64,000 nt of DNA from an uncultured Marinomonas sp. (GCA_947493575.1 CANLRQ010000009.1:1-64000); one strand, 5' to 3'. Positions 27,012-37,450 are shown, counted from the stretch's first letter. Translations and numbers: made by a program. Notes: generated by a model not told the origin, from the sequence alone.

Positions 27012-27371
27012 GTGGTAGTAGAAATGAGTGATATTGAATCATCAGAGCCTTTTGAATTTACTTCTGCAGCGGCATCAAAACTTAAGGCTTTAATTGAAGA
27101 AGAAGAGAATGAGAAGTTAATGTTACGTGTTTATGTAACAGGCGGTGGTTGTTCTGGTTTTCAGTATGGTTTTACTTTTGATGACGAATTTCAAGAAGAC
27201 GATACGTCAGTGATGAAAGATGGTGCAACTATGGTGGTTGACCCTCTTAGTTTTCAGTATTTAGTTGGATCAGAAGTCGATTATAAAGAGAATTTAGAAG
27301 GCTCACGCTTTACAGTGCAAAACCCAAATGCAACAACGACATGTGGTTGTGGGGCTAGCTTTAGTATTTAA
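27012..27371 (+). CDS. erpA: Iron-sulfur cluster insertion protein ErpA
   Basis: The A-type carrier has the three cluster-binding cysteines in [11 protein letters not shown] and [12 protein letters not shown]. ErpA transfers Fe-S clusters to apo-enzymes including IspG and respiratory proteins. GTG 27012 has AGG eight bases upstream and gives 119 residues; ATG 27024 gives 115, closer to the usual 114. I keep the GTG on spacing, but the ATG is about equally likely. Confidence 0.95.
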   Translation: MVVEMSDIESSEPFEFTSAAASKLKALIEEEENEKLMLRVYVTGGGCSGFQYGFTFDDEFQEDDTSVMKDGATMVVDPLSFQYLVGSEVDYKENLEGSRFTVQNPNATTTCGCGASFSI

Positions 27372-27397
27372 AGCAAAGCAGTAATCTAGTGTGAATT

Positions 27398-27432
27398 AAA
27401 ACCTTAAAAGGTAACCCTTTTGAGGTTTTTTT
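27398..27432 (+). terminator. Intrinsic terminator of erpA
   Basis: AAAACCT-T-AAAAGG pairs with CCTTTT-G-AGGTTTT around a short loop and runs into T7. Confidence 0.75.
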
Positions 27433-27459
27433 ATATCTAAGGAAGATGTGTTTTTTAGA

Positions 27460-28317
27460 TTAAACTTCAATATCAAAATGCGTTGCAGTTTCATCATACA
27501 CAAGGCTGTTTTTTGATGTGTCTTGGTGTTCTCGTTTCATAGGGAAAATGTTTTCTACGAATACAGCGCCAAACTGTTCATCTCCCATAATATGTAAACG
27601 TAAACGATTATGCTGCAAACGCCAAATTCTTAAACCGTTAAGCAAGCTGGGATTTTGAGTTTTAATTGAACGCTTGAATGAGTCTGTATCTGTGTCTGAT
27701 AGGGATAGAGCGCTTAATTGATCCAGTTCTCCATCTGAGTCGAGTATAAAATGTAAGCTTGGAGAGAGCTCAGAAAGAAAATCATATGTGTACGGCACAG
27801 AGGTTGGTTTTACTTTGATTTGTGGTGTGTGTTGGGCTTTATATAAATGGGTTTCCGAAAAAAGCCGATTACAATGAATGACAACGGTAAAGGTAATGGT
27901 TTTATTGTCTTGGCATAAAATCGGTACAAGTAAATTATACTGGATTTGGTCGGTGCTTTTTTCTGGATGTTGTTCAGAGTAAAGAGCCACTTCTGGTTTC
28001 TTTTCTCTTGGCGGTGGTTGAATGGTTAATTGCCAATCATTAGCTATATGATCTAACTCATTGATAGATGATACTGAAAAGTGCTTCTGAGTCAGTTCTT
28101 CCATGGTCGTTTGTAAAATTAGCACATTAATGCTCATTTGAGCAGTTAATGAACGTGCTCTTTTAGGTGTAAGGGTAAACTCATAGCTGTAATCCACTTC
28201 TTCGCTTAGCTCTAAAGACTCTTGGCTTACATGCTGCCCTTGCTTTGATGAATGCTTAAGAAAATATTTGAGCTCTTTTCTTGGTTGCATTTTATTAACA
28301 GGGTCAATGAATATCAT
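27460..28317 (-). CDS. Hypothetical protein
   Basis: I do not recognise this 285-residue protein. It has no signal peptide, membrane segment or metal motif, but is rich in beta-prone stretches such as FTLTPKRARSLTAQMSINVLIL, QYNLLVPILCQDNKTITFTVVIH and NRLRLHIMGDEQFGAVFVE, with acidic serine-rich linkers between. A cytoplasmic or envelope-associated beta protein is possible. AGGTGC 9 bases before the ATG supports the start. It lies alone between erpA and yhbY with room for its own promoter. Composition matches its neighbours, so it is probably native rather than recently acquired. Confidence 0.65.
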   Translation of the reverse strand: MIFIDPVNKMQPRKELKYFLKHSSKQGQHVSQESLELSEEVDYSYEFTLTPKRARSLTAQMSINVLILQTTMEELTQKHFSVSSINELDHIANDWQLTIQPPPREKKPEVALYSEQHPEKSTDQIQYNLLVPILCQDNKTITFTVVIHCNRLFSETHLYKAQHTPQIKVKPTSVPYTYDFLSELSPSLHFILDSDGELDQLSALSLSDTDTDSFKRSIKTQNPSLLNGLRIWRLQHNRLRLHIMGDEQFGAVFVENIFPMKREHQDTSKNSLVYDETATHFDIEV

Positions 28318-28454
28318 AATAGAAGCACCTATTACTTATTTTCATACTGGATACCATGTTAACGGTAGAGTGAAGTCTTAGTTTAGAGCTTTTGCTCTCT
28401 TGGTGAGTTTTTTTAAATGTTCGAAATAGTGTGATTGAGAGGCGGAGCGTGATT

Positions 28455-28489
28455 CAGCCCTATTAAACAAAAAAATAAAAATAGGGCTG
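28455..28489. repeat. Inverted repeat downstream of yhbY
   Basis: CAGCCCTATT (28455-28464) and AATAGGGCTG (28480-28489) form a 10-bp stem with an A-rich loop (T-rich on the minus strand), 31 bases beyond the yhbY stop. It may act as a minus-strand 3'-end hairpin, but no T tract follows. Confidence 0.5.
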
Positions 28490-28519
28490 AGGTGTTATTT
28501 ATCAACTAATTTACTAAGA

Positions 28520-28822
28520 TTATCTTAATAGATTAGATAACTTTGGGTTTGGTTTTAATGCTGCACGATAAAGAAGAGCAACTTTCCCAATTGTTTGAAT
28601 GATGTCGCATTTCATGATTTTGCTTGTTTGACCAATTAGGTCGTCACGCATTTCGCGATCAGCTATGCTATAACGTACTTTAATGAGCTCGTGATCTTCT
28701 AATGCTCTATCGATTTCAGTTAATACGTTTTCAGTTAAGCCATTACCTGCGATCGTTACTACAGGATTAAGAGCATGACCAATTAAGCGGTATTGCTTTT
28801 TTTGTACGTTTGTTACACTCAT
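28520..28822 (-). CDS. yhbY: Ribosome assembly RNA-binding protein YhbY
   Basis: This 100-residue protein is a single CRS1-YhbY (CRM) domain with the hallmark loop around VVTIAGNGLTENVLTEIDRALEDHELIKV. YhbY binds pre-50S particles. It is divergent from rlmE, which also acts on the 50S subunit; this arrangement is common in gammaproteobacteria. Confidence 0.93.
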   Translation of the reverse strand: MSVTNVQKKQYRLIGHALNPVVTIAGNGLTENVLTEIDRALEDHELIKVRYSIADREMRDDLIGQTSKIMKCDIIQTIGKVALLYRAALKPNPKLSNLLR

Positions 28823-28922
28823 AGTTAAAATTTCTCATGTTTAGTTGATCCTCTTTATTGGAGGCTTTCGAGTCTACGGGATATTATAGCGGAATATAAT
28901 CTAATTTAGGTATTATGACATA

Positions 28923-29543
28923 GTGGCCAGATCAAAAAGTAGTGAGCGTTGGATGAAAGAGCATTTCGACGATCAATATGTTAAAAAATCTCAGCAAGAT
29001 GGTTATCGCTCTCGTGCGAGCTTTAAGTTATTAGAAATTAATGAAAAAGATAAGCTGATTAAAGCAGGAATGAAGGTTGTTGACCTTGGAGCCGCTCCAG
29101 GAGGGTGGTCTCAAGTTGTTGCGAAATTAATTGGTGATAATGGTATTATTGTTGCCTCAGATATACTGGAAATGGCTCCTTTACCGGGTGTTCGCTTTGT
29201 CCAAGGTGATTTTACCGAAGAGGTTGTTTATGAAGAAATATTATCTGAGATAGGAGATATGAAAGCAGATCTTGTAATTTCAGATATGGCCCCCAATATG
29301 AGTGGTAATGCTGCTTCTGATCAACCTCAGGCAATGTATTTGGTAGAATTGGCGCTAGAAATGGCGACAATAGTATTAAGACCTGGAGGGAATTTCCTTG
29401 TGAAAGTATTTCAGGGAGCAGGGTTTGATGAGTATTTAAAATCAATGAAGTCAGAATTTGCTAGTGTCGTTACTCGTAAACCGGATGCTTCAAGGGCAAG
29501 AAGTCGTGAAGTCTATTTACTTGGAAGGCAATACAAAGGTTAA
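28923..29543 (+). CDS. rlmE: 23S rRNA 2'-O-ribose methyltransferase RlmE
   Basis: The 206-residue RrmJ/FtsJ enzyme methylates U2552 of 23S rRNA using S-adenosylmethionine. The SAM motif is [14 protein letters not shown] (near residue 51), and the catalytic K-D-K-E set is represented by K near residue 37, D in [13 protein letters not shown] in NFLVKVFQG and E in SREVYLLG. The start is GTG at 28923. It heads the plus-strand chain leading to ftsH. Confidence 0.96.
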   Translation: MARSKSSERWMKEHFDDQYVKKSQQDGYRSRASFKLLEINEKDKLIKAGMKVVDLGAAPGGWSQVVAKLIGDNGIIVASDILEMAPLPGVRFVQGDFTEEVVYEEILSEIGDMKADLVISDMAPNMSGNAASDQPQAMYLVELALEMATIVLRPGGNFLVKVFQGAGFDEYLKSMKSEFASVVTRKPDASRARSREVYLLGRQYKG

Positions 29544-29599
29544 TTTAATGTGATCCTGATTTTTTTGGGATTTGATTCTAACCGTTAAGAGGTGTTCTC

Positions 29600-31588
29600 T
29601 TGAACGATATGCTTAAAAATATACTGTTGTGGTTGGTTATAGCCGCTGTGTTATTAACTGTGTTTAACAACTTTAATTCTACACCTGATACCAATCGCAT
29701 AACTTATTCTGAGTTTGTGAAAGAAGTTCATGATGGACGAATTGCCAGAGTAATTGTAGATGGCTATACCATTAGTGGTAGTCGTACTAGTGGGGACACG
29801 TTTGAGACTGTTCGTCCTGCCGCTGCTGATCCTAAGATAATGGACGACTTATTGAGTAATAACGTTGTTGTTGAAGGTCGTATGCCTGAAGAGCAGAGCA
29901 TCTGGACTCAGCTTTTGGTTGCAAGTTTCCCAATACTGATCATTCTTGCAATATTTATGTTTTTTATGCGTCAAATGCAAGGCGGTGGCGGTGGTAAAGG
30001 CGGCCCTATGGCATTTGGTAAATCTAAAGCCCGTTTATTGCCCGAAGATCAAATTAAAACGACATTTGCGGATGTTGCTGGTTGTGATGAAGCGAAAGAA
30101 GACACAAAAGAATTGGTTGATTTCTTACGCGAACCAAGCAAATTCCAACGCTTAGGCGGTAAGATTCCACGTGGTATCTTAATGTGTGGTCCACCAGGAA
30201 CAGGTAAAACATTGTTAGCAAAAGCCATTGCTGGTGAAGCTAAAGTACCTTTCTTTACTATTTCAGGTTCTGACTTTGTAGAAATGTTTGTTGGTGTAGG
30301 TGCTTCACGTGTTCGTGACATGTTTGAGCAAGCTAAGAAACATGCTCCATGTATTATTTTCATTGATGAAATTGATGCTGTTGGTCGTAACCGTGGTTCT
30401 GGTATGGGCGGTGGCAATGATGAACGAGAGCAAACGCTAAACCAGTTATTGGTTGAAATGGATGGTTTTGAAGGTAATGAAGGCATTATCGTTATTGCCG
30501 CAACGAACCGTCCTGATGTTTTAGATCCAGCTCTATTGAGACCCGGTCGTTTTGACCGTCAAGTACAAGTTGGTTTACCTGATATTCGCGGTCGTGAACA
30601 AATTCTTAAAGTGCATTTACGTAAAGTCCCTTGTGATGATGACGTTGAGCCAAAAAATATTGCGCGTGGTACTCCAGGTTTCTCTGGTGCAGAGTTAGCA
30701 AATTTAGTGAACGAGGCAGCTCTTTTTGCCGCACGTTCGAATCGTCGTGTTGTTAACATGGAAATGTTGGAGCTGGCTAAAGATAAAATCCTTATGGGTG
30801 CCGAACGTAAGACGATGGTAATGAAGGAAGAGGATAAGCTAAATACCGCTTATCATGAAGCAGGGCACGCAATTATTGGCTATTTGATGCCAGAGCATGA
30901 TCCTGTATATAAAGTTACAATTATTCCGCGTGGCCGTGCTTTAGGTGTCACTATGTACTTGCCTGAGGAAGATAAGTACAGCATTAGCAAGCGTGGATTA
31001 GAAAGCCAAGTATGTAGCTTGTATGGCGGTCGTATTGCTGAAGAAATGATTCACGGGTTTGATGGTGTATCAACGGGTGCGTCGAATGATATTGAGCGTG
31101 CAACAAGTATCGCTAGAAATATGGTAACTAAGTGGGGGCTTTCTGAGGCACTTGGACCATTTGCTTATGAAGAAGACGATAATAGTGGTGGCTTTGTTGC
31201 TGCTCCAACGGGAAGTAAGGCAAACTATTTCTCTCCTGAAACCGGTAAAATAATAGATGCCGAAGTTCAGGATATTATTAGTCGTTGTTATGCAAAGTCT
31301 ACTCAAATATTAGAAGATAATCGTAGCAAACTGGATGTGATGGCTGATGCTTTGATGCAGTATGAAACGATTGATGCAAAACAAATTAAAGAAATAATGG
31401 ATGGTAAGAAGCCTAGTCCACCAGAGGGTTGGTCAGATTCAGCGGATAATGACTCAGGTCAGGATGGTGATCTTGCTCAAGAAACAGCTCAGAAAGACGA
31501 TGTTATGCCTGATGGAGCCAGTTCTGATTCTGCAGGTGAAACGCCTCCGCCGAATGTGGCTAATGTTGATGGGCATGAATCAAAATAA
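29600..31588 (+). CDS. ftsH: ATP-dependent zinc metalloprotease FtsH
   Basis: The 662-residue inner-membrane AAA+ protease degrades misfolded membrane proteins and regulators such as LpxC and sigma-32. Two membrane segments (about 8-24 and 104-123) flank a periplasmic domain. Walker A is GPPGTGKT (197-204), Walker B IIFIDEID, the second-region-of-homology arginines occur in RPGRFDR, and the zinc site is HEAGH. TTG 29600 has AAGAGGTG five bases before it; ATG 29609 is too far from that site, so I prefer the TTG. The C-terminal 60 residues are acidic and low in complexity. Confidence 0.97.
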   Translation: MNDMLKNILLWLVIAAVLLTVFNNFNSTPDTNRITYSEFVKEVHDGRIARVIVDGYTISGSRTSGDTFETVRPAAADPKIMDDLLSNNVVVEGRMPEEQSIWTQLLVASFPILIILAIFMFFMRQMQGGGGGKGGPMAFGKSKARLLPEDQIKTTFADVAGCDEAKEDTKELVDFLREPSKFQRLGGKIPRGILMCGPPGTGKTLLAKAIAGEAKVPFFTISGSDFVEMFVGVGASRVRDMFEQAKKHAPCIIFIDEIDAVGRNRGSGMGGGNDEREQTLNQLLVEMDGFEGNEGIIVIAATNRPDVLDPALLRPGRFDRQVQVGLPDIRGREQILKVHLRKVPCDDDVEPKNIARGTPGFSGAELANLVNEAALFAARSNRRVVNMEMLELAKDKILMGAERKTMVMKEEDKLNTAYHEAGHAIIGYLMPEHDPVYKVTIIPRGRALGVTMYLPEEDKYSISKRGLESQVCSLYGGRIAEEMIHGFDGVSTGASNDIERATSIARNMVTKWGLSEALGPFAYEEDDNSGGFVAAPTGSKANYFSPETGKIIDAEVQDIISRCYAKSTQILEDNRSKLDVMADALMQYETIDAKQIKEIMDGKKPSPPEGWSDSADNDSGQDGDLAQETAQKDDVMPDGASSDSAGETPPPNVANVDGHESK

Positions 31589-31605
31589 CGATCATTTATC
31601 AATGT

Positions 31606-31693
31606 AAGACCTTTGCATGACTATTGCGCTTGCTAATACTTTGTTAAAAACAGACTCGTATTATCATCGCTCATGACTTCGTGCAAAGGTCTC
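31606..31693. repeat. MITE-like element between ftsH and folP
   Basis: The element runs from AGACCTTTGCATGA to CGTGCAAAGGTCTC, imperfect inverted ends of about 12-14 bases. Internally it has GCTTGCTAATACTTTGTT and TCGCTCATGACTTCGTG, shared with the copy at 51196. It has no coding capacity. Confidence 0.85.
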
Positions 31694-31715
31694 AATATGA
31701 TTTTAAGGTTGTCGC

Positions 31716-32549
31716 ATGTCATTAATGCGTTTCGGGGATAAGTCGTTAGACTTATCCCTTCCTCATGTTATGGGGATACTAAATGTTACTCCAGACTCTT
31801 TTTCTGACGGTGGGTTATACTCAAATATTGATAATGCATTGAAGCATGTTGAATCAATGATTGCAGATGGCGCTACTATTATTGATGTAGGGGGAGAGTC
31901 AACTCGTCCTGGTGCTGAACTAGTTGGTCTATCTGAAGAGCTTGATCGAGTGGTGCCGATAATTGAGTCTATAAAATCACGGTTTGATGTGGTTGTCTCT
32001 GTAGATACCAGTCAGGCCGTTGTTATGTCTGAAGCTTCACAGGTCGGTGCCGGTTTAATTAATGATGTTAGAGCTCTTACTAAAGATGGGGCTATACAGG
32101 CTGCTGTTAAATCAGGATTACCAGTTTGCTTAATGCATATGCAAGGCGCGCCTAAGAATATGCAAGCTAAGCCAGTTTATGATTCTGTAGTAGAAGAAGT
32201 TTTTGATTATTTAGAAGAACGCGCCCACTTTTGTGTCAATTTAGGCCTGAAATCAGAAAATATTATGTTAGATCCAGGTATCGGCTTTGGGAAATCTAAA
32301 GATCATAATTTGATGTTACTTAATCAATTGGGCGCGTTGGTTGATAAAAAGTGGCCGGTATTGATTGGCGCCTCACGAAAAACTGTAATCGGTGATGTTT
32401 TAAATCGACCTGTCAACGATAGGTTGTTTGGTACTCTTGGTATCCATGCGTCAGCTATGGAGAGAGGGGCTAGTATTTTTAGAGTTCATGATGTCAAATC
32501 ACATGTGGATTTATTGACAATGATGTATCGAATTAAACAAGAGTCTTAA
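31716..32549 (+). CDS. folP: Dihydropteroate synthase
   Basis: The 277-residue TIM-barrel enzyme condenses p-aminobenzoate with dihydropterin pyrophosphate in folate synthesis and is the sulfonamide target. Motifs seen are [16 protein letters not shown] (near 19), [11 protein letters not shown] (near 57), [22 protein letters not shown] and [14 protein letters not shown]. It lies between ftsH and glmM as in E. coli; glmM starts one base after its stop. Confidence 0.96.
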   Translation: MSLMRFGDKSLDLSLPHVMGILNVTPDSFSDGGLYSNIDNALKHVESMIADGATIIDVGGESTRPGAELVGLSEELDRVVPIIESIKSRFDVVVSVDTSQAVVMSEASQVGAGLINDVRALTKDGAIQAAVKSGLPVCLMHMQGAPKNMQAKPVYDSVVEEVFDYLEERAHFCVNLGLKSENIMLDPGIGFGKSKDHNLMLLNQLGALVDKKWPVLIGASRKTVIGDVLNRPVNDRLFGTLGIHASAMERGASIFRVHDVKSHVDLLTMMYRIKQES

Positions 32550-32550
32550 T

Positions 32551-33891
32551 ATGCGTAAGTATTTTGGTACGGATGGTATTCGCGGAAAAGTGGGTGAAGG
32601 TGTTATCACCCCTGAATTTATTCTAAAGCTTGGTTGGGCTGCTGGGAAAGTTTTCCAAAAACATGGCAAAAAAATACTTATAGGTAAAGATACTCGTATT
32701 TCTGGATATATGTTTGAGTCGGCACTCGAAGCGGGAATTGTCGCTGCCGGAGTGGATGTTCGCTTAGTTGGCCCTATGCCAACTCCTGCAATTGCGTATC
32801 TAACTCGAACTTTTCGAGCGAGTGCTGGTATTGTCATCAGTGCATCTCATAACCCTCATATGGATAATGGTTTTAAATTCTTTTCTTCAGAAGGTGTAAA
32901 GCTCTCTGATGAACTTGAAGAAGAAATTGAATATTATCTTGAGCAACCTCTTGAGGTTGTTGAGTCAAGCTTAATTGGTAGGGCTAAACGAATAGACGAC
33001 GCGGCTGGTCGTTACATCGAATACTGTAAAGGTACTTTCCCTATTGGTTTGCAGTTGTCTGGTTTGAAAGTTGTAGTTGATTGCGCTGATGGTGCTACTT
33101 ACCATGTTGCCCCTCGTGTATTTAATGAATTGGGGGCGAATGTTATAGCGATAGGCGCATCACCCGATGGTTTTAATATTAATGAACACAGTGGTGCAAC
33201 TAAGCCTCAATTACTACAAGAAACCGTTGTTGCTGAAGGGGCGGATATAGGTATTGCTCTAGATGGCGATGGAGATAGGCTGATCCTAGTCGATAAAAAC
33301 GGGCAGGTGCGGGATGGCGACGACATACTTTTTATTATTGCTATGCATCTGATGAAAACAGGCCGCTTTAGTGGTGGTGTTGTTGGGACCTTAATGAGTA
33401 ATTTTGGTCTTGAGCTGTCGTTTTCAAAAGAAGGTATTGGTTTTAGTCGTTCTTCTGTCGGTGACCGATATGTTAATGAAAAATTAACCCAACATGGTTG
33501 GAGCTTGGGGGGGGAAACCTCAGGGCATATTGTTTGTCGTTCAATAACAACAACTGGAGACGGTATTGTCGCTGCGCTTCAGGTGTTACAAGCAATGGTT
33601 GAAGAAGACAAAGATTTGGATCTCCTTTTAGAAGGTCTAACGAAGTTTCCTCAAAAATTAAAAAATATTCGTGTCAAAGAGCGTTTTGAACCTACCGAAA
33701 TCCCTGCTTTACAAAAAGCCATTGCCGTAGCAAATGAAAGGTTGAATGGGCTGGGGCGAGTGTTGTTAAGAGCGTCTGGTACAGAGCCACTAATTCGAGT
33801 TATGGTTGAAGGGAGAGATGCTGATATGGTGGATGAATTGGTAGAATATCTCTCCAAAGAAGTTGAAATGGTTGCTGATTTAGAAAAATAA
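32551..33891 (+). CDS. glmM: Phosphoglucosamine mutase
   Basis: The 446-residue enzyme interconverts glucosamine-6-phosphate and glucosamine-1-phosphate for UDP-GlcNAc, peptidoglycan and LPS synthesis. The phosphoserine loop is [10 protein letters not shown] (S99), the Mg2+ loop DGDGDR near residue 240, the sugar-binding loop GGETSGH, and the phosphate-binding loop [12 protein letters not shown] near the C-terminus. Length is normal. It is translationally close to folP. Confidence 0.97.
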   Translation: MRKYFGTDGIRGKVGEGVITPEFILKLGWAAGKVFQKHGKKILIGKDTRISGYMFESALEAGIVAAGVDVRLVGPMPTPAIAYLTRTFRASAGIVISASHNPHMDNGFKFFSSEGVKLSDELEEEIEYYLEQPLEVVESSLIGRAKRIDDAAGRYIEYCKGTFPIGLQLSGLKVVVDCADGATYHVAPRVFNELGANVIAIGASPDGFNINEHSGATKPQLLQETVVAEGADIGIALDGDGDRLILVDKNGQVRDGDDILFIIAMHLMKTGRFSGGVVGTLMSNFGLELSFSKEGIGFSRSSVGDRYVNEKLTQHGWSLGGETSGHIVCRSITTTGDGIVAALQVLQAMVEEDKDLDLLLEGLTKFPQKLKNIRVKERFEPTEIPALQKAIAVANERLNGLGRVLLRASGTEPLIRVMVEGRDADMVDELVEYLSKEVEMVADLEK

Positions 33892-33980
33892 ATCAGCATT
33901 TTAAAAATGCTTTTAAGTAATGCTTGAAACTCACCGCGTCTTTCCTTTAGAATGAGCGCCTCGAATTTAAGGGTGTTGAT

Positions 33981-34736
33981 ATGACTCGTAAAAAAATTGT
34001 TGCAGGAAACTGGAAAATGAACGGTTCATTAGCTTCTAATGAACAGCTTTTGGAAGGCATTATTGCAAAAATTGAGTCTAGCAGCGATTCCTTGGTTATT
34101 GTGTCTTCTCCATCCCCTTATTTAGGGCAGGTAAGTGAATTAGTTAAGAATACAACAGTATCGTTAGCTGCTCAGAATGTATCACAACATTCTTCAGGTG
34201 CTTATACTGGCGAAGTTTCTTTAGATATGCTGAAAGAGTTTTCTGTTGAGTATGTTCTAGTTGGGCATTCTGAACGACGCACTTATTACAGTGAAACTGA
34301 TTCTATTGTTGCTGATAAAGTCAAAGCGGTACTTGAATCTGGTATGAAACCGATTCTATGTATTGGTGAAACATTGGAAGAGAGGCAGGCTGAGCAAACA
34401 TTAAATGTTTGTGTGAAGCAGATTGATGCTGTTCTTAACACTGTTGATGTTTCAAATTTTGAAAATGTTGTTATCGCTTATGAGCCAGTATGGGCTATTG
34501 GTACTGGATTATCCGCAACGGCTCAACAGGCGCAAGACGTACACGAATTTATTAGAAAGCACATAGCAACTTATAATGCGAATGTTGCTGAAAAAGTTCA
34601 AATTCTCTACGGTGGTAGTGTGAAAGCTAATAACAGTGAAGAGCTGTTCTCCATGGCTGATATAGATGGAGCATTGGTTGGTGGCGCATCGCTTATAGTC
34701 GATGAATTTGTTGGTATTATTAAGGCTGCAGGTTGA
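33981..34736 (+). CDS. tpiA: Triosephosphate isomerase
   Basis: This 251-residue TIM-barrel enzyme interconverts dihydroxyacetone phosphate and glyceraldehyde-3-phosphate. Catalytic residues are visible: K in GNWKMNG, H in VGHSERR, and E in AYEPVWAIGTG; the phosphate loop is LYGGSVKANN. A GGGTG site precedes ATG 33981. It is followed after four bases by secG. Confidence 0.97.
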   Translation: MTRKKIVAGNWKMNGSLASNEQLLEGIIAKIESSSDSLVIVSSPSPYLGQVSELVKNTTVSLAAQNVSQHSSGAYTGEVSLDMLKEFSVEYVLVGHSERRTYYSETDSIVADKVKAVLESGMKPILCIGETLEERQAEQTLNVCVKQIDAVLNTVDVSNFENVVIAYEPVWAIGTGLSATAQQAQDVHEFIRKHIATYNANVAEKVQILYGGSVKANNSEELFSMADIDGALVGGASLIVDEFVGIIKAAG

Positions 34737-34740
34737 TATC

Positions 34741-35103
34741 ATGGAATCTTTAATTTTAATTGTTCACGTATTAGCTGCTGTTGCGATTGTTGCTCTTGTT
34801 CTTTTGCAGCAAGGTAAAGGTGCTGATGCTGGTGCTGCATTTGGTGGCGGTAGTGGTGCTTCACAAACTGTTTTTGGAAGTCAGGGCGGAAGTAGCTTTT
34901 TTGGCCGTCTAACTGCATTTTGTGCATTGGTTTTTTTCTTGACAAGTTTTGCTCTTGCTTTTGTTTCAAGTGAAAAAGCGGGTCATGTATCTGGCTCGTT
35001 GGATTTTATTCCTACAGCAGTTGAACATACTGAGTCAGTAGATATTCCTCAACTAGAAACAAATCAAACCAATGAAGGTTCTGATTTGCCTTCAGTTAAT
35101 TAA
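34741..35103 (+). CDS. secG: Protein-export membrane protein SecG
   Basis: The 120-residue SecYEG subunit has two membrane segments (about 2-23 and 53-73) around a glycine-rich cytoplasmic loop with GADAGAAFGGGSGASQTVFGS. SecG assists SecA-driven translocation. ATG 34741 follows tpiA closely; an upstream ATG at 34702 lies inside tpiA and is rejected. The C-terminal 40 residues are hydrophilic and not conserved. Confidence 0.95.
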   Translation: MESLILIVHVLAAVAIVALVLLQQGKGADAGAAFGGGSGASQTVFGSQGGSSFFGRLTAFCALVFFLTSFALAFVSSEKAGHVSGSLDFIPTAVEHTESVDIPQLETNQTNEGSDLPSVN

Positions 35104-35112
35104 GCGTTTTAT

Positions 35113-35198
35113 GCCGATGTGGTGGAATTGGTAGACACGCCACCTTGAGGGGGTGGTGGCCTAAGGCTGTGCCGGTTCGAGTCCGGCCATCGGTACCA
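35113..35198 (+). tRNA. leuU: tRNA-Leu (GAG)
   Basis: An 86-nt class II tRNA with acceptor GCCGATG paired to CATCGGT (a terminal G-U pair, as in other tRNA-Leu-GAG), D-loop GGAATTGGTAGAC, anticodon loop CTTGAGG with anticodon GAG, an extra arm, the TTCGAGTC T-loop and an encoded CCA end. It lies just after secG, a common gammaproteobacterial arrangement. Confidence 0.96.
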
Positions 35199-35199
35199 T

Positions 35200-35227
35200 T
35201 TGTACAATTCGATTTTGTGTGTATAAT
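35200..35227 (+). promoter_or_regulatory. Candidate promoter of the rimP-nusA-infB operon
   Basis: TTGTAC at 35200-35205 and a consensus TATAAT at 35222-35227 are 16 bases apart, directly after the tRNA and about 220 bases before rimP. Confidence 0.5.
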
Positions 35228-35282
35228 ACCGCACAAGAAAGAATGGCTTAATACAGTTACCTTGTTTTAAGCGCATGTTTTA

Positions 35283-35413
35283 ATAAATAATATGATCTGG
35301 ATCTATTATTTATAACGTTAGTGATTTTTTAAGTTACTAACGAATTTAAAGGCCCCTATATGGGGTTTTTTGTTATCTGTACAGTGATAAATGGGCCTAG
35401 TGCCCGTTTTTTG
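35283..35413 (+). promoter_or_regulatory. Structured leader with two terminators before rimP
   Basis: Four hairpins follow one another: ATAAATAATA/TATTATTTAT (35283-35313), CGTTAGT/ACTAACG (35316-35342), CCCC-TATAT-GGGG with T6 (35348-35372) and GGGC-CTAGT-GCCC with a G then T6 (35392-35413). The last two have the form of intrinsic terminators. Lying between a good -10 box and the rimP start, they suggest transcription attenuation of an operon whose second gene encodes NusA. Confidence 0.6.
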
Positions 35414-35446
35414 TTTCTGAATTTAGCTCGTTTTCGGAGAAAGTGA

Positions 35447-35908
35447 TTGTCTGGAAAATACACAGTTTTAGAAGATTTGGTGCGCCCGGTCGTTGAAGGT
35501 TTGGAGTATGAGTTTTGGGGGATGGAGTACCTAGCTCAAGGTAAAGATTCTGTATTAAGAATTTTTATAGAGACAGACCATGAGAACGGTATTGGTGTTG
35601 AAGACTGCGCGAAAGTAAGTCGCCAAGTAAGTTCTATTTTAGATGTTGAAGACCCAATTACGGGAGAGTATAACCTAGAAGTATCCTCTCCTGGGCTTGA
35701 TCGTCCTTTATTTAATTTAAGTCAATATGAAAAATACATAGGTTCCATTATTTCGCTTCGCTTACGCGTTCCATTTGATGGAAGACGGAAGTTTAAAGGG
35801 CAATTAACTGCTTTAGAAAGTGAGGACGTTGTTGTTCGTGTTGATCAAGAAGAATACCTGTTGCCAATCGATTTAATTGAAAAAGCAAATTTGGTTCCAC
35901 AATTTTAA
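35447..35908 (+). CDS. rimP: Ribosome maturation factor RimP
   Basis: This 153-residue protein helps 30S assembly. It shows the conserved GMEYLAQGKDSVLRIFIE strand, GVEDCAKVSRQVSSILDVEDPI and NLEVSSPGLDRPLF motifs. The start is TTG at 35447 with GGAG seven bases upstream; no ATG is available in frame at the right place. It begins the rimP-nusA-infB-rbfA-truB operon. Confidence 0.95.
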   Translation: MSGKYTVLEDLVRPVVEGLEYEFWGMEYLAQGKDSVLRIFIETDHENGIGVEDCAKVSRQVSSILDVEDPITGEYNLEVSSPGLDRPLFNLSQYEKYIGSIISLRLRVPFDGRRKFKGQLTALESEDVVVRVDQEEYLLPIDLIEKANLVPQF

Positions 35909-35938
35909 TATTTAACTTTTTTAAGAGAGGCTGAAAGA

Positions 35939-37429
35939 ATGAGCAAAGATATTCTTTTGGTGGTTGAAGCTGTTTCAAATGAAAAAGACGTGCCAAAACA
36001 AGTCATTTTCGAAGCGGTTGAAATCGCCCTTGCAAGTGCGGCAAAACGTCGTTTCACAGACGAAGTATTTATTCGAGTTTCAATCGATCAACGTACAGGT
36101 GATTATAAAACATTCCGTCAGTGGTCAATTGTAGCGGATGAAGATTATTCTGATCCTGTTAATGAGTTAACGATTGATGATATGGAAGAACGTAATCTTC
36201 CTATTTTAATCGGTGAATTTTATGAAGAAGAAATTGAATCGGAAGCTTTCGGTCGTATTGCAGCTCAAACAGCTAAGCAAGTAATTGTACAGAAAGTTCG
36301 TGAAGCTGAACGTGCCAAAATGGTTGCCCGTTATGCTGAAAAGGTTGGACGTTTGGTTCATGGGCAAGTTAAAAAAGTTACCCGTGACAGTTTAATTGTT
36401 GATTTAGGTGAAAATGCTGAAGCAGTTATGCCTAAAGATCAATTGATTGGGCGTGAAACTTTCCGAATTAATGATCGCATTCGTGCTTTGTTATTAGAAA
36501 TAAAAGATGAAGGTCGCGGTGCTCAGTTAATCCTAACTCGTAATCAACCTGCGTTTCTTATTGAGCTTTTCCGTTTGGAAGTGCCTGAAGTATCTGAAGA
36601 AGTTATCGACATTCGCGGTGCTGCACGTGATCCAGGATTGCGTGCAAAAATTGCGGTTAAAACAAATGATCGTCGAATTGACCCTATTGGTGCTTGTGTT
36701 GGTATGCGTGGTGCGCGTGTTCAAGCTGTATCTAATGAAATGAATGGCGAACGTGTTGATATTGTGCTTTGGGATGATAATCCAGCTCAATTGGTTATTA
36801 ATGCAATGGCTCCTGCTGAAGTAGATTCAATTGTTATTGATGAAGATGCACATTCCATGGATGTAGCTGTTAATGCGGATAACCTCGCTCAGGCAATTGG
36901 TCGTAATGGACAGAATGTGCGATTGGCTTCGGCATTGACTGGTTGGACATTGAATGTCATGACAAGTGAAGATGCTGTTGCTAAGCAGCAAGAAGAGTCC
37001 AATAAGTTAGTTGATTTATTTGTATTGAATTTGGATATTGATGATGATCTAGCTGAGCAACTTGTTAATGAAGGCTTTGCCACATTGGAAGAAATTGCTT
37101 ATGTACCAATGGAAGAAATGCTTGATATTGATGGTTTTGATGAAGATTTAATTAATGAATTGCGTGCAAGATCAAAAGAAGCTCTTCTTAATATTGCGCT
37201 TAAAGCAGAAGAAAAACTAGATGGAGCAAAACCAGCGGCTGACCTTCTTGAAATGGAAGGCATGGATAATCATCTAGCACTTGTTTTAGCATCAAAAGGT
37301 GTTATTACGATGGAAGATTTAGCCGAACAATCTGTCGATGATTTGATTGATATTGAAGAAATGAGCGAAGAAAAAGCGTCAGCACTAATCATGACAGCCC
37401 GCGCACCTTGGTTTGCGGAATCCGAATAA
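35939..37429 (+). CDS. nusA: Transcription termination/antitermination factor NusA
   Basis: The 496-residue protein binds RNA polymerase and RNA. An N-terminal polymerase-binding domain (1-130) is followed by S1 (about 135-200; [21 protein letters not shown]), two KH domains ([33 protein letters not shown]) and two C-terminal acidic repeats (about 360-425 and 435-495) that bind alpha-CTD or lambda N in E. coli. NusA may act on the terminators in its own leader. Confidence 0.97.
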   Translation: MSKDILLVVEAVSNEKDVPKQVIFEAVEIALASAAKRRFTDEVFIRVSIDQRTGDYKTFRQWSIVADEDYSDPVNELTIDDMEERNLPILIGEFYEEEIESEAFGRIAAQTAKQVIVQKVREAERAKMVARYAEKVGRLVHGQVKKVTRDSLIVDLGENAEAVMPKDQLIGRETFRINDRIRALLLEIKDEGRGAQLILTRNQPAFLIELFRLEVPEVSEEVIDIRGAARDPGLRAKIAVKTNDRRIDPIGACVGMRGARVQAVSNEMNGERVDIVLWDDNPAQLVINAMAPAEVDSIVIDEDAHSMDVAVNADNLAQAIGRNGQNVRLASALTGWTLNVMTSEDAVAKQQEESNKLVDLFVLNLDIDDDLAEQLVNEGFATLEEIAYVPMEEMLDIDGFDEDLINELRARSKEALLNIALKAEEKLDGAKPAADLLEMEGMDNHLALVLASKGVITMEDLAEQSVDDLIDIEEMSEEKASALIMTARAPWFAESE

Positions 37430-37450
37430 TCTGAGTAGAGGGGGAACTTA

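Noticed and set aside
35113..35198. G-U terminal pair in tRNA-Leu as a defect
   Set aside because: The same terminal pair occurs in E. coli tRNA-Leu-GAG, so it is normal.
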